Positions 8,423 through 18,419 of a stretch of DNA of 64,000 bases are shown one piece after another. Numbering within the stretch: the first letter of the stretch is position 1; the number at the start of each line of letters is the position of its first letter. The notes beneath the pieces were generated by a model. It ran no database searches. It had not been told where the DNA came from and saw nothing but the letters and a program-made list of their open reading frames with translations. The position numbers and the translations under genes were made by a program. Source of the DNA: Sulfurimonas sp. (GTDB lineage: Bacteria; Campylobacterota; Campylobacteria; Campylobacterales; Sulfurimonadaceae); the NCBI RefSeq assembly GCF_028714655.1, contig NZ_JAQTLY010000001.1:1-64000 (forward strand). The letters are read 5' to 3'.

Positions 8423-9350
8423 TGGTTTAAACTCTTTTGGTGCAAAAAGGGAGGCTTTTTTGTTTATAGTCGATTTTAAGGCTCAAAATATAATTGCCTC
8501 TCCTTTGTGTGAACTTGAAGCAAACGATATTGAATTTTGTATAGATGAAGAGTATAGTCTTAAAACTCATGAAGATTTTTTAGAGAAGAAGCCGGTAGAT
8601 TTTAGCGAGTATAAAAAAAAGTTTGATTTTGTCATAGAGAAGATAAAAGCCGGCGAGACATATCTTTTAAATCTAACACAACCGACACTTATAAAAACAC
8701 CGTTAACTCTAAAAAAGATATTTGAGTATGCAAATGCCCACTATAAGCTAAGATACAAAGATGAGTTTGTCTGTTTTTCTCCTGAGAAGTTTATTCAAAT
8801 AAAAGATTCTAAAATCTCTACATATCCCATGAAAGGGACTATTGACGCATCGATTTTTAATGCAAAAGAGAGTATCTTAAACAACAAAAAAGAGATGGCA
8901 GAACATGTTATGGTTGTAGATCTCTTGAGAAACGACCTCTCGATAGTTGCAAAAAATGTGAAAGTAGAAGAGTTTAGATATATAACCGAGATAGAAGCGG
9001 GCGAAAAAAAACTTCTGCATGTAAGTTCTCATATAAGCGGAGATATCGGGGATAATTGGCATGAGAAGATAGGCGATATATTAAAGGCACTTCTTCCGGC
9101 GGGAAGCATAAGCGGTGCGCCAAAAAAGAGTACTTTGGATATAATTGATGAAGTTGAAAATTATGAACGCGGGTATTTCAGCGGAGTTTTTGGCATCTAT
9201 GACGGTAAAACACTCGACAGTGCGGTAATGATAAGATTTGTGCAAAATTCAAAAGATGGTTGCATTTATAAAAGTGGCGGCGGCATAACTTTAGACAGTG
9301 ATGCCCAAAGTGAATATAATGAGCTTTTAGATAAAGTTTATTTACCATAA
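8412..9350 (+). CDS. pabB: Aminodeoxychorismate synthase component I
   Basis: This is a chorismate-binding enzyme that converts chorismate plus ammonia to aminodeoxychorismate on the way to p-aminobenzoate and folate. The 312-residue form consists of the catalytic domain only. Motifs include [29 protein letters not shown] (Mg and substrate site) and the AGSISGAPK block typical of PabB/TrpE. The start is taken as the ATG at 8412, beginning M-T-F-D-G-L-N-S, inside the end of pyrB; the longer frame upstream is only the shifted pyrB sequence. No pabA or pabC domain is attached. Confidence 0.9.
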   Translation: MTFDGLNSFGAKREAFLFIVDFKAQNIIASPLCELEANDIEFCIDEEYSLKTHEDFLEKKPVDFSEYKKKFDFVIEKIKAGETYLLNLTQPTLIKTPLTLKKIFEYANAHYKLRYKDEFVCFSPEKFIQIKDSKISTYPMKGTIDASIFNAKESILNNKKEMAEHVMVVDLLRNDLSIVAKNVKVEEFRYITEIEAGEKKLLHVSSHISGDIGDNWHEKIGDILKALLPAGSISGAPKKSTLDIIDEVENYERGYFSGVFGIYDGKTLDSAVMIRFVQNSKDGCIYKSGGGITLDSDAQSEYNELLDKVYLP

Positions 9351-9363
9351 AAGGTGTGCGCTT

Positions 9364-10761
9364 ATGTTTAAAATAGACGGTTTTTTTACAAGCGGATGGA
9401 CATTTGATGAGTCGGAGCAGTATTTAAAAAATAGATACCAGATGGTAAATATCGGTATCTTGCTCTCTGCCGGCGGACTTATTTACGGAATTATCGGAAA
9501 CTATATAAGAGATATTTCCGGGTTTATACCGATAGAAGTCGCCCTTTTATGTATGAACTTTGTTATATTTTTTGCTTTGAGAAAATATCGTAATTTTTTT
9601 GAATATTTTGCCATAATCATGACTCTTCAATACACTTTTTTATTTTTATTTCTTATTTATATCGGCGAGCCGAGTGACTTAAAACATCTCTGGATATTTA
9701 CATATCCGATAATACTTCTCTATTTTCAAAAAACTATACATGCAATTTACTGGTTTATATTTATTATTTTTATGCTCATAATAGCGCCGTTGCAAAATTT
9801 TATATCCATAAAATACTCTATGTATCAGGTTACATATATCTCATTTGTTTTAATTATAATTAGCATAATTATCTACTTTTATCAGAGAAAGATAGACGAG
9901 GCCAGAAATATTATTTTAGAACAGCAAAATATGCTTAGAGATTTTAATTTAGAGCTTGAAAAGCAGGTAAAAGAAAAAACAACCGAGTTAATCAAGTTAA
10001 ACGAATCATTAGAGCTTAAAGTTGAGCAAAAACTTGAAGAGTTAAAAAGCAAAGACCAAATACTGCAGACACAATCAAAACAGGCTGTAATGGGTGAGAT
10101 GATAAGTATGATTGCCCATCAGTGGAGGCAGCCGCTCTCTACGGTTACGCTTCAAATCGCAAACTTGCAGTTTAAACAGTTGCTTGGCAAAGATAGAAAC
10201 GACCAAGATATTGATAAAGCGTTAAGCAATATAAGCGATACGATTGTTTATCTCTCAGATACTATTGATGATTTTCAGACCTATTTTCGTCCGGATAAGG
10301 AGGTAGTAGATATTGAAATTCATGAACTGCTTCAAAGAGCAGTCAATTTTGCCATATCGAGGGTAAATGACAAAAAAATAAGAATATCAGTAAATAAGCT
10401 CACGGATATACATGTAAAAATATATATAAATGAGCTTGTTCAAGTTATATTAAATATTTTAAATAATGCAATAGATGCGCATAATGATCTCAATGTTAAA
10501 GAGCCGTTTATAGCGTTAAGTGCCAAAGTAGCGGGAAGTAAAGTTTTTATATATGTGCAAGACAATGCAGGAGGTATAAAGAGTGAAGATTTGCTACATC
10601 TTTTTGAGCCTTATTTCAGCACCAAAGGAAAAAACGGAACCGGACTTGGTTTGTATATGAGTCAGATGATTGTTCAAAAACAATTCGGCGGTGAGATTAG
10701 TGTAGAGACTTCTCAAAACGGCTCTACATTTATCGTAAAAATACCAAAAAATATAGGCTAA
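9364..10761 (+). CDS. Membrane sensor histidine kinase (orphan)
   Basis: This is a 465-residue inner-membrane sensor kinase. Residues about 28-180 hold roughly six hydrophobic helices with short loops, so the sensing part is a membrane domain. A coiled coil (EQQNMLRDFNLELEKQVKEK onward, about 185-235) links it to the dimerisation domain. The phospho-acceptor box is IAHQWRQPLST near 253, a form common in Campylobacterota. The N box (LNNAIDA), G1 (DNAGGI), F (EPYFSTK) and G2 (GTGLGLYMS) are all present, so the kinase should be active. No response regulator gene is adjacent. The signal is unknown. Confidence 0.88.
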   Translation: MFKIDGFFTSGWTFDESEQYLKNRYQMVNIGILLSAGGLIYGIIGNYIRDISGFIPIEVALLCMNFVIFFALRKYRNFFEYFAIIMTLQYTFLFLFLIYIGEPSDLKHLWIFTYPIILLYFQKTIHAIYWFIFIIFMLIIAPLQNFISIKYSMYQVTYISFVLIIISIIIYFYQRKIDEARNIILEQQNMLRDFNLELEKQVKEKTTELIKLNESLELKVEQKLEELKSKDQILQTQSKQAVMGEMISMIAHQWRQPLSTVTLQIANLQFKQLLGKDRNDQDIDKALSNISDTIVYLSDTIDDFQTYFRPDKEVVDIEIHELLQRAVNFAISRVNDKKIRISVNKLTDIHVKIYINELVQVILNILNNAIDAHNDLNVKEPFIALSAKVAGSKVFIYVQDNAGGIKSEDLLHLFEPYFSTKGKNGTGLGLYMSQMIVQKQFGGEISVETSQNGSTFIVKIPKNIG

Positions 10762-10770
10762 AGTGATAAA

Positions 10771-10799
10771 TTGATAATTTTTGGGATATAATTTATCAA
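10771..10799 (+). promoter_or_regulatory. Promoter of tal-pilT with flanking inverted repeat
   Basis: TATAAT at 10787-10792, preceded by GGGA, is a strong -10. It is bracketed by TTGATAA (10771-10777) and TTATCAA (10793-10799), a perfect inverted pair that could be an operator. Confidence 0.5.
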
Positions 10800-10815
10800 A
10801 AACGAGGTTTTATAG

Positions 10816-11796
10816 ATGTATTTAAAAGATTTAAAGTTCTCTTTATGGGCTGATTTTATAGAGAGAGATTATCTGGATAATGAATTTAGGAAATTGATAA
10901 ATGATGAGATTATTAACGGGGCGACTTCCAATCCTGCAATCTTCAAAAATGCGATACTAAGTTCAAATGCATACAAAGAACAACTCTCAACTCTCTCTTC
11001 TTTAACGCCAAAAGAGAAATATGAAGCATTGGCAATTCATGATATACGAAAAGCTGCAGATATACTAAAACCGCTTTACGAGGTAGGGGATGACGGATAT
11101 GTAAGCATAGAAGTAGACCCGTATCTTTGCGATGATGCCGATGCAACTGTCGCAGAGGGAGAGAGACTCTTTTTGGAAATAAACCGTAAAAATGTTATGA
11201 TAAAAGTTCCTGCAACAGAGGCTGGATATACGGCTATGCGTGAACTTACTGCTAAAGGAATACCGGTTAATGCGACGCTTATATTTAAAAAAGAGCAGGC
11301 AGTCTCATGTGCAAAAGCTTTTAGGGAGGGCATAGCAAAATATGGAGAAAAAGTTGATACGGTAATAAGCGTTTTTGTGAGTCGAGTAGATAGAGCTTTA
11401 GATGAAGCGTTGATTAGAGGCGGCGTGGATGCGGCACTTAGCGGAATATACAACAGCGCCGATATCTATACAGAGATTGAGAAAATGGGCGTTGATGGGT
11501 GCAGAGTGCTTTTTGCAAGTACGGGCGTAAAAGATGATTCTCTGCCTCCGCACTACTATATAGAAAAACTTTTAGCATATAATAGTGTAAATACGGCACC
11601 GGTAGATACCATAAAGGCTTTTCATTCAAGCGGAGCTAAAGTAAGCGCTCTTCCGATTTCGGCTCAGACTATAGAAGAGCACTTTGAAAAAGTCAGGGGT
11701 TTAGGTATAGATTTTGATGCCGTTTTGGATAAGCAGATATCGGATGGTTTGAAATCTTTTAAAGATGCATTTAAAGATATATTGGAGTCGTTATGA
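10816..11796 (+). CDS. tal: Transaldolase
   Basis: Transaldolase moves dihydroxyacetone units between sugar phosphates in the non-oxidative pentose phosphate pathway. The 326-residue protein shows SLWADFIERDYLD at the N-terminus, NGATSNPAIFKNA (about 36-48), VMIKVPAT near 130 with the Schiff-base Lys, GIPVNATLIF and the SVFVSRVDRALD helix. A TATAAT promoter lies about 25 bp upstream, and the stop overlaps the pilT start (ATGA). Pairing a carbon-metabolism gene with a pilus motor is unusual and is probably just co-transcription. Confidence 0.95.
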   Translation: MYLKDLKFSLWADFIERDYLDNEFRKLINDEIINGATSNPAIFKNAILSSNAYKEQLSTLSSLTPKEKYEALAIHDIRKAADILKPLYEVGDDGYVSIEVDPYLCDDADATVAEGERLFLEINRKNVMIKVPATEAGYTAMRELTAKGIPVNATLIFKKEQAVSCAKAFREGIAKYGEKVDTVISVFVSRVDRALDEALIRGGVDAALSGIYNSADIYTEIEKMGVDGCRVLFASTGVKDDSLPPHYYIEKLLAYNSVNTAPVDTIKAFHSSGAKVSALPISAQTIEEHFEKVRGLGIDFDAVLDKQISDGLKSFKDAFKDILESL

Positions 11797-12995
11797 GTGA
11801 CGGTAAAAATGAAGTAGATATAAGTAAATTAACATTCGAGCAGTTAAAAAAAATCAGAGAGTATCTTAAAAAACTCATAGAAAATGGCGGGAGTGACTTG
11901 CATGTTAAAGCAAATGGAGTAATCCGCGCAAGGATAAACGGTACAATAATTCCGTTTTCGGGAAGCATATTCTCTCATGAGGATGCTATGACTTTAGCAA
12001 AAGAGATTTTAAGAGGCAGATATTCAGAATTTACGGAAAATAAAGATATCGACTTGGTTTATCAATTTGACGAGAATAATCGTTTTCGTGTAAATATTTT
12101 CTTTCAAACAGACGGTCCCTCTTTCGTATTCCGTGTTATTCCTATGAAGATACCGACAATTGATCAGATGAACTACCCTGAAGTTGTAAGAACTTTGACA
12201 AAAGAGGGACGAGGACTTGTTCTTGTTACGGGAGCAACTGGTAGCGGAAAATCAACCACTCTTGCGGCTATGATAAATGAGATTAATATGACTGATAAAA
12301 AACATATTATAACCATTGAAGATCCTATAGAATTTGTTCATAAAGACAAGGGATGTGTAATAAATCAGCGTTCGGTCGGGCAAGATACGATCTCTTTTGA
12401 GAGAGCCTTAAGAGCGGCTCTGCGTGAAGATCCGGATATCATACTTGTCGGAGAGATGAGAGATCGCGAAACGGTTGAGCTGGCACTTCATGCGGCAGAT
12501 ACGGGACATTTGGTTTTTTCTACACTGCACACGATAGATGCAAAAGAGACAATAAACCGTATAATAGCTATATTTCCAAATGATGAGCAAAATCGTGTTC
12601 GACTCTCACTTGCAAGCGTATTAAAAGGGGTTATCTCTCAAAGACTGATTCCTACTGTAGATGACAAACGAGTTGCGGCAATGGAGATACTCGTAAAGAC
12701 TCCTACTATCGAGAAGTTGATACTCGAAAATAGAGATTACGAGATTCGCGAAGCAATAGAAAAAGGTCGAGAACACTATAAATCTCAAAGTTTTGATCAG
12801 CATATTTTAGATATATATAATCAAGGAATAATTACGAAAGAAAAAGCAAAAGATTATGCGACAAGCTCATCAGATTTGGAGCTTAGAATGAGTGGTTTAA
12901 GCAGCGGGAAAGCTGCAGATTTTATTAACGGCAAGTCTGATAAGAACTCTAAAGATGAAGCAACGACGCAAGACGATGTTTTTGATTTAAAATAG
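11793..12995 (+). CDS. pilT: PilT-family type IV pilus retraction/twitching ATPase
   Basis: This is a hexameric secretion-superfamily ATPase that depolymerises type IV pili. Of its 400 residues, the N-terminal PAS-like part includes GGSDLHVKANG. Walker A GATGSGKST lies near 146-154, the Asp box is EDPIEF, Walker B is ILVGEMRD, and the His box is GHLVFSTLHT. A Lys/Asp/Ser-rich tail follows residue 370. No pilus subunit or assembly gene is nearby. PilB/GspE relatives are less likely because the C-terminal zinc motif is missing and the N-terminus is short. It starts inside the tal stop codon. Confidence 0.9.
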   Translation: MSDGKNEVDISKLTFEQLKKIREYLKKLIENGGSDLHVKANGVIRARINGTIIPFSGSIFSHEDAMTLAKEILRGRYSEFTENKDIDLVYQFDENNRFRVNIFFQTDGPSFVFRVIPMKIPTIDQMNYPEVVRTLTKEGRGLVLVTGATGSGKSTTLAAMINEINMTDKKHIITIEDPIEFVHKDKGCVINQRSVGQDTISFERALRAALREDPDIILVGEMRDRETVELALHAADTGHLVFSTLHTIDAKETINRIIAIFPNDEQNRVRLSLASVLKGVISQRLIPTVDDKRVAAMEILVKTPTIEKLILENRDYEIREAIEKGREHYKSQSFDQHILDIYNQGIITKEKAKDYATSSSDLELRMSGLSSGKAADFINGKSDKNSKDEATTQDDVFDLK

Positions 12996-13004
12996 CTTTT
13001 AGTA

Positions 13005-13043
13005 TATACCCATTTAACCGTGCTTAAAGCTTAAATGGGTATA
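13005..13043. promoter_or_regulatory. 13-bp perfect palindrome with rplY promoter
   Basis: TATACCCATTTAA (13005-13017) and TTAAATGGGTATA (13031-13043) form a perfect 13-bp stem around a 13-base loop that is itself partly palindromic. The right arm runs into GGGTATAAT, an extended -10 (13040-13045) for rplY. It may act as the pilT terminator and as the rplY promoter or operator together. Confidence 0.6.
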
Positions 13044-13073
13044 ATTCCAAACATTTTTTATTAAGGATTTAAT

Positions 13074-13610
13074 ATGTTAGAAGGCATTATTAGAGAGAGT
13101 ATTGGCAAAAAAGGCACGAAGGCGCTTCGCCGTGATGGTTATCTAATTGCAAACATTTACGGAAAAGGGCTTGAAAATATTCACGCTGCATTTAAAGACA
13201 ATGAGTATATCCGTACTGTTCGCAACAAAGATACTTTGGCGTTTCCTATTAAAGTAGGCGCAAAAGAGATGAATGTTGTTGTTCAATCATATGAAGCACA
13301 TCCGTTAACAGGCAAGCTTTTACATGTAGATTTAATGGTAGCACAAAGTGGTGTTTTAACTCATTATCATGTTCCTGTCGTTCCACAAGGTGATGCAATC
13401 GGTCTTAAAAACAAGGGTCTTGTAAATCTTTCAAAATCTCGTTTAAGAGTTAAAGCTACTATTGAGAATGTTCCAAATTGCATCAATGTAGATATCGCAA
13501 AAATGGATGTTGGCGATTCTATGCTTGTTCGTGATATTGCAAGAATTGACAATGTTACATTTACGGATGCCGATCGTGTATCTGTACTAAGTATAATCAA
13601 AGCTAAGTAA
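13074..13610 (+). CDS. rplY: 50S ribosomal protein L25 (Ctc/TL5 form)
   Basis: This 5S-rRNA-binding ribosomal protein belongs to the long Ctc form with a C-terminal beta domain (178 residues). The N-terminal ribosomal domain includes [25 protein letters not shown], where RxGxxPAxxYG-like spacing is retained. The C-terminal domain contains [19 protein letters not shown]. It leads a block whose order (rplY-pth-lptG-lysA-HAD-pheA-hisC-fliFGH-dxs) is, from memory, kept in Campylobacter jejuni. Confidence 0.94.
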   Translation: MLEGIIRESIGKKGTKALRRDGYLIANIYGKGLENIHAAFKDNEYIRTVRNKDTLAFPIKVGAKEMNVVVQSYEAHPLTGKLLHVDLMVAQSGVLTHYHVPVVPQGDAIGLKNKGLVNLSKSRLRVKATIENVPNCINVDIAKMDVGDSMLVRDIARIDNVTFTDADRVSVLSIIKAK

Positions 13611-13612
13611 TT

Positions 13613-14170
13613 ATGCTGATAGTCGGTCTGGGAAATCCTGGTCCGAATTATGAGTACACTCGTCATAACATAGGTTTTATGGTTATTGACGAGCTTGTTA
13701 AACGACAAAATGCCCAAAAACTCTCCTCGTCTTCATTTAACGGAGAACTCTTCAAATTTTCAAATCATTTTTTATTAAAACCGCTTACATTTATGAATCT
13801 CTCAGGAATTGCCATAGGAGCCGTCAAAAAGTTCTATAAAATAGATGAGGTAGTTGTAATACATGATGATTTGGATTTGCCTTTCGGGACGCTTCGCTTT
13901 AAAAGAGGCGGCGGACACGGCGGACATAACGGGCTTAAATCTACAGATGAAAATATTTCAAAAGAGTATATTAGAGTCAGGATGGGTATAGGCAAGCCTG
14001 AACATAAAGGAGAAGTTGCTTCTTATGTTTTAAGTGATTTTAACAAAAATGAGCAAGGATATCTTAAAGAGTGGATTTCTGTTGCATGTGAAGCAGTTGA
14101 GTGTTTGTTGACTAATTCACTGGAAGATGTTAGCACTAAATACACAATTAAAAATTTTCAGCTAAAATAG
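13613..14170 (+). CDS. pth: Peptidyl-tRNA hydrolase
   Basis: Pth frees tRNA from prematurely released peptidyl-tRNA. The 185 residues carry the N-terminal LIVGLGNPGPNYEYTRHNIGF, including the catalytic His in TRHN (about residue 20). LKPLTFMNLSG and VVIHDDLDLPFG with the conserved Asp pair follow, then RGGGHGGHNGLKS. The gene starts 2 bp after the rplY stop, so the two translation genes are in one transcript. Confidence 0.97.
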   Translation: MLIVGLGNPGPNYEYTRHNIGFMVIDELVKRQNAQKLSSSSFNGELFKFSNHFLLKPLTFMNLSGIAIGAVKKFYKIDEVVVIHDDLDLPFGTLRFKRGGGHGGHNGLKSTDENISKEYIRVRMGIGKPEHKGEVASYVLSDFNKNEQGYLKEWISVACEAVECLLTNSLEDVSTKYTIKNFQLK

Positions 14171-14200
14171 CATCAAACTTCTTAGCGGGATATCTAATAT

Positions 14201-15298
14201 ATGTTGGCTTTTAAATATATCTCTTTTCACTATATTAAATATTTTACTATTATATTAGCGGCGCTTGTTCTGTTTTTGGTAGGGTTTGATTATATGGGGA
14301 ATGCAGAAAAATCAGATATTTCCGCAAACCTGTTTATTATATATCTGGTTTATAAATCTTTTTATGCCGTTGATATGCTGCTTCCTATTTCACTTGTTTT
14401 TGCAATGATAAGCACAAAAATATTATTAATCCGCTCCAATGCACTTGTCTCATTTTACTCACTTGGTTACTCAAGAGCCGATATTCTTAAGCCGTTTGTC
14501 GTAGTATCGACTATTGTTATTATGCTTTTTATATCACTACACTCAATTTCCAATTTTGCAAGAGCTGATGAATTCGCTAAAAATATTCGTAAAAATGCAC
14601 AATATCTAAGTCCTACGAGAGATCTATTTTTCACATATAAAGATAAATTTGTATATTTTTCAAAGATGCTGCCTCTGCAAGAGAGCGCTGAAGATATAAG
14701 AGTATTTAGTTTTAGCAACAACTCTCTAAAGGAAGTTTTGATAGCTTCAAAAGCTCTATATAGAAATGATGCATGGCAAATAGACAGAGCCGATATCATT
14801 ACTAAGCCTGATGATATTAATTTTGATTCACTGGGAATAAAAGTAGATGAGCATAAAAACTTGAAAATTCTTGATGGTTTTAGACCCAAAATGCTAGATC
14901 AAGTTTATGAGGGCAAAGTCAACTTTACGATTAAAGATGCAATTGATGCGTATTTACTTTTAAAGGAACAGAAAATTAACACGGATGTCGTGAAGAGTTC
15001 TTTGTATAAAATATTTATTTACCCGTTTTTTGTGCCAATTTTAATTGTTATTATCTTCTTTTTTGTTCCCATAAGTGTCCGATTTTTAAATGTTTCGTTA
15101 TTTAGTTTTGGGGCTATTCTCTCGTCGCTTGTCGTATGGGCGCTTCTTTTTACATTGATTGAACTCTCTAGCAATAAAGCAATACCGAGTGAAGTCGGCA
15201 TATTTATTCCTGTTTTTATACTCTTTTTGGTTGCTTTAAGACAGTGGAAGAAGTATTGCAGAGAATTTGATGCAAGAGGTTTTATAACAAAAATATAA
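14201..15298 (+). CDS. lptG: LptF/LptG-family lipopolysaccharide export permease
   Basis: This inner-membrane permease of the LptB2FG transporter extracts lipopolysaccharide toward the LptC-A bridge. The 365-residue protein has the family topology: one helix at about 12-30, two around 50-110, a large periplasmic jellyroll-like domain (about 125-265), and three helices near the C-terminus (from about 270). The N-terminal FKYISFHYIKYF and LRQWKK-type end are characteristic. Whether it is LptG or LptF cannot be decided from sequence alone; LptG is preferred because this locus carries that permease in relatives. Confidence 0.82.
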   Translation: MLAFKYISFHYIKYFTIILAALVLFLVGFDYMGNAEKSDISANLFIIYLVYKSFYAVDMLLPISLVFAMISTKILLIRSNALVSFYSLGYSRADILKPFVVVSTIVIMLFISLHSISNFARADEFAKNIRKNAQYLSPTRDLFFTYKDKFVYFSKMLPLQESAEDIRVFSFSNNSLKEVLIASKALYRNDAWQIDRADIITKPDDINFDSLGIKVDEHKNLKILDGFRPKMLDQVYEGKVNFTIKDAIDAYLLLKEQKINTDVVKSSLYKIFIYPFFVPILIVIIFFFVPISVRFLNVSLFSFGAILSSLVVWALLFTLIELSSNKAIPSEVGIFIPVFILFLVALRQWKKYCREFDARGFITKI

Positions 15299-15341
15299 GT
15301 ACTTTTTCGATAGAATGATTTAAAAAATATTTGGGATTTTT

Positions 15342-16553
15342 ATGATTAATTTTAAAGAACTGGCATCTACATATAAAACACCTCTTTACATATATGATTT
15401 GGATTACATGACAAAGCAGTATGAAGAGTTGAAAGAGGCTTTTAAGGGCAGAAAATCCATTATGGCATATGCCATAAAATCAAACTCCAATCTTAGTATT
15501 ATTAAACATTTTGCAAGTCTGGGTAGCGGAGCCGATTGTGTCTCTATCGGCGAAGTTCGTCGTGCTTTTTTAGCGGGAATTCCAAGCTATAAGATTATCT
15601 TTTCCGGTGTCGGAAAGAGCGATGATGAGATTAGAGAAGCGATTGAGAGAGATATTTTATATATCAATGTCGAGAGCGAAGCAGAACTCGGTCGTGTAGA
15701 GCTTATCGCAAAAGAGCTAAAAGCAAAATGCAGAATAAGCATAAGAGTAAATCCAAACATCGACCCTCTGACTCACCCGTACATCTCAACCGGTTTGCAT
15801 GACAATAAATTTGGAGTCGAAATTGATACTGCAAAAAGAATGTATATCAAAGCAAATAACTCGGAGCATTTAGATCCTGTCGGAATCCATTTTCATATAG
15901 GCTCTCAGCTAACTGAACTTAAACCGATTTATGAGTCTGCAGAGATTGTCGCCGATTTGGTTCGTTCCCTCTTGAACATAAAAATAGAGCTGAAATTTTT
16001 TGATATAGGCGGAGGTTTGGGCGTTAAGTATAAAGATGAGACGACTATAAAGCCGTATGATTATGCGCAAGCGATACTCTCTACGCTAAAAGGTTTAGAT
16101 CTGACGGTTATTTGTGAACCGGGAAGATTTTTGACTGCAAACGGCGGATATTTTTTAACTAAAGTTCTGTATGAAAAACAAAACGGCGAAAAAAGATTTG
16201 TCGTTGTAGACGGTGCGATGAATGACTTGCTGCGTCCGAGTTTATATAAAGCATATCACAGAATTGAAGCAATTACAAATAGTAAAACAGATGAGTGCGA
16301 AGCAGATGTAGTCGGTCCTGTTTGCGAGAGCGGCGATTTTTTTGCAAAAAATTATTCGTTGCCGATTTTAGAGCATAATGATTTGTTGGTAATTCACAGT
16401 GCGGGAGCATACGGATTTGGAATGGGCAGCAACTACAACACAAGAGGAAGAAGCGCCGAGGTAGCTGTAAAAGGCGGCGAAGCAAGACTTATTCGAAGAC
16501 GCGAAGAGTTTGAAGACTTGATAGCTTTAGAGAAAGAATTTTTGGAAAACTAA
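15342..16553 (+). CDS. lysA: Diaminopimelate decarboxylase
   Basis: This PLP-dependent enzyme converts meso-diaminopimelate to lysine. The 403 residues show the PLP lysine in MAYAIKSNSN (Lys near 48), HFHIGSQ near 187-193, the phosphate-binding GGGLGV (about 227), EPGRFLTANGGYF near 265 and the cross-subunit CESGDFFAK. It sits in the conserved block between the LPS permease and a HAD gene, whose start is only 1 bp past the lysA stop. Confidence 0.96.
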   Translation: MINFKELASTYKTPLYIYDLDYMTKQYEELKEAFKGRKSIMAYAIKSNSNLSIIKHFASLGSGADCVSIGEVRRAFLAGIPSYKIIFSGVGKSDDEIREAIERDILYINVESEAELGRVELIAKELKAKCRISIRVNPNIDPLTHPYISTGLHDNKFGVEIDTAKRMYIKANNSEHLDPVGIHFHIGSQLTELKPIYESAEIVADLVRSLLNIKIELKFFDIGGGLGVKYKDETTIKPYDYAQAILSTLKGLDLTVICEPGRFLTANGGYFLTKVLYEKQNGEKRFVVVDGAMNDLLRPSLYKAYHRIEAITNSKTDECEADVVGPVCESGDFFAKNYSLPILEHNDLLVIHSAGAYGFGMGSNYNTRGRSAEVAVKGGEARLIRRREEFEDLIALEKEFLEN

Positions 16554-16554
16554 G

Positions 16555-17331
16555 ATGTATTTTATTGATGTTCAGGGTACTTTGATTAGCGATACGGACA
16601 AATCCCCAATTCGCGGGAGTATAGAGTTTATAGATATGCTAAATAAGAAAAAAATTCCATATGTGATTATTACAAACAGTACTAAAAAAACATCAATTGA
16701 CTTTTACCATTTTTTAAAGTCTCTTGGGTTCAATTTTGATTTTGGCGCATACTTGGATCCGTTAATGACTTTAGAGTCTCGTGTGGCAAAAGACAGCGTC
16801 GCCGCTTACGGTTCAGATGAGTTTTTAGATATTTTGTTAAAAATGGGGTATGTTTTTAATTATGAAAATCCTAAAACGGTGTTGATTTCTATAAAAGAAA
16901 ATTTTACTTCGGACGAGTTTGCTCAAATTATAGATTTTTTGCTTCGCGGTGCAAGCTTAGTCGGTATGCATGAAACATCTATCTATGCAAAAAATTCTAA
17001 AAGATATCCTGGAGTCGGAGCAATTTTAAAAATGCTTGAATTTGCTACATCATGCAGTTATGCCGTGGTCGGAAAACCAAGTACGGCATTTTATAATGAA
17101 GCTTTAGAAGTAATCAAAAAACAAAACAGCAGTGCCAAATTTAGCGATATAACCATTATTAGCGATGATGTAAAGGGCGATTTAGGCGGAGCAAAAGAGA
17201 TGGGTATGAAGACAGTTTTTGTTACAAGCGGAAAGTATAAGAGTGCGGATGAAATAGTACCGTTTTTAAACCCAAATCTAAGACCGGATTGTGTTTATGC
17301 AGATATGCAAGAAATCTTGGAGGCTTTATGA
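16555..17331 (+). CDS. HAD-superfamily NagD-like hydrolase with altered motif I
   Basis: This is a 258-residue HAD protein of the sugar-phosphatase (NagD-like) type. Motif I is FIDVQGT at residues 3-9: the nucleophile Asp is present, but the second Asp of DxD, which acts as acid/base in phosphatases, is Gln. Motif II is IITNST, the later KPS lysine motif is VVGKPSTAF, and motif IV is ISDDVKGDLGGA. The Gln suggests changed chemistry (mutase-like or inactive), or an orthologous group with its own mechanism. The gene overlaps pheA (ATGA). Its substrate is unknown. Confidence 0.8.
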   Translation: MYFIDVQGTLISDTDKSPIRGSIEFIDMLNKKKIPYVIITNSTKKTSIDFYHFLKSLGFNFDFGAYLDPLMTLESRVAKDSVAAYGSDEFLDILLKMGYVFNYENPKTVLISIKENFTSDEFAQIIDFLLRGASLVGMHETSIYAKNSKRYPGVGAILKMLEFATSCSYAVVGKPSTAFYNEALEVIKKQNSSAKFSDITIISDDVKGDLGGAKEMGMKTVFVTSGKYKSADEIVPFLNPNLRPDCVYADMQEILEAL

Positions 17332-18419
17332 AAACTTTAGATGATTGCAGGGTTGCTATTGATGCTATTGATAATGAGATATTAGAACTTCTTAATAAGA
17401 GAATGATAATCGTCAAGCGCGTAGGCGAGATAAAAAACAGCAGCGGCGGTGCAATCTACAGACCTGAGAGAGAAAAGGCTATTATCCAAAGATTGACTCA
17501 ACACAGCATTGAACAAAAAGGTATGTTAAACGCAAGTGCAATCGAAGCTATATTTTTAGAGATTTTTGCAGTTTCAAGAAATTTAGAACTTCCCGAACGC
17601 ATAGCATATCTCGGACCTGAGGGAAGTTTTACGCACCAAGCGGCGGAGAGCCGTTTCGGAGCAATGAGCGATTATCTCTCTGTTAGTTCGATTCACTCTG
17701 TTTTTAAAACGCTTGAGGCACAAAGAGCTAAATTCGGTGTCGTCCCGATTGAGAATTCAAGAGACGGAGTAGTCGGTGAGACGCTTGATCTGCTTGCAAA
17801 AAGTTCCGTAAAGATTGTAGCTGAGCTATATATGCCGATTCATATGTCGTTTGCCACAAAAGCTAAAAAACTTAGCCAGATAACTAAAATTTACTCAAAA
17901 GATAAAGGGTTTGGGCAGTGCAGGGAGTTTCTTCAAGAGCATAATCTTGTTAATGTCGAGCAAATTCCCGTAGAGTCTACTGCAAAAGCGGCTATTTTGG
18001 CAGCCCAAAATCCAAATGCAGCCGCAATTTGCAGTCATATTGCAGCAAAATTGTATAGTATACCGACTATGTTTGACCATGTTGAAGACGATATAGGATC
18101 TCAAACGAGATTTGTTATACTTAGCGACTTTAAAAATGAAAAAAGCCAAGATGATAAAACCTCTATTTTGGTGAGACTCAAAGATTCCGTAAAAGCCGGT
18201 TCGCTTGTTCATTTTCTGCAGGATTTTGATGAACAAAATATAAATCTTTCAAAAATAGAGTCTCGACCTTCAAAAAATAAAGGCGGGTTTGACTACTGGT
18301 TCTTTATAGATTTTTACGGTCACATAGATGATGAAAAATTTCAAAAAGTATTACAAAAACATAAGGAAGAGGTGACTTGGTTAGGAAGTTACGCAAAAGG
18401 TGAAAATAGTGAAATTTAA
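17328..18419 (+). CDS. pheA: Bifunctional chorismate mutase / prephenate dehydratase
   Basis: PheA carries chorismate to phenylpyruvate for phenylalanine. The 363 residues contain, in order, an AroQ-type mutase domain (about 1-90; [22 protein letters not shown]) and a dehydratase domain (from [14 protein letters not shown]). The TRF motif is in [10 protein letters not shown]-terminal ACT domain includes [10 protein letters not shown], the Phe feedback site. The start is the ATG overlapping the HAD stop as ATGA; the longer upstream frame is shifted HAD sequence. The hisC start lies within its final codons. Confidence 0.95.
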   Translation: MKTLDDCRVAIDAIDNEILELLNKRMIIVKRVGEIKNSSGGAIYRPEREKAIIQRLTQHSIEQKGMLNASAIEAIFLEIFAVSRNLELPERIAYLGPEGSFTHQAAESRFGAMSDYLSVSSIHSVFKTLEAQRAKFGVVPIENSRDGVVGETLDLLAKSSVKIVAELYMPIHMSFATKAKKLSQITKIYSKDKGFGQCREFLQEHNLVNVEQIPVESTAKAAILAAQNPNAAAICSHIAAKLYSIPTMFDHVEDDIGSQTRFVILSDFKNEKSQDDKTSILVRLKDSVKAGSLVHFLQDFDEQNINLSKIESRPSKNKGGFDYWFFIDFYGHIDDEKFQKVLQKHKEEVTWLGSYAKGENSEI

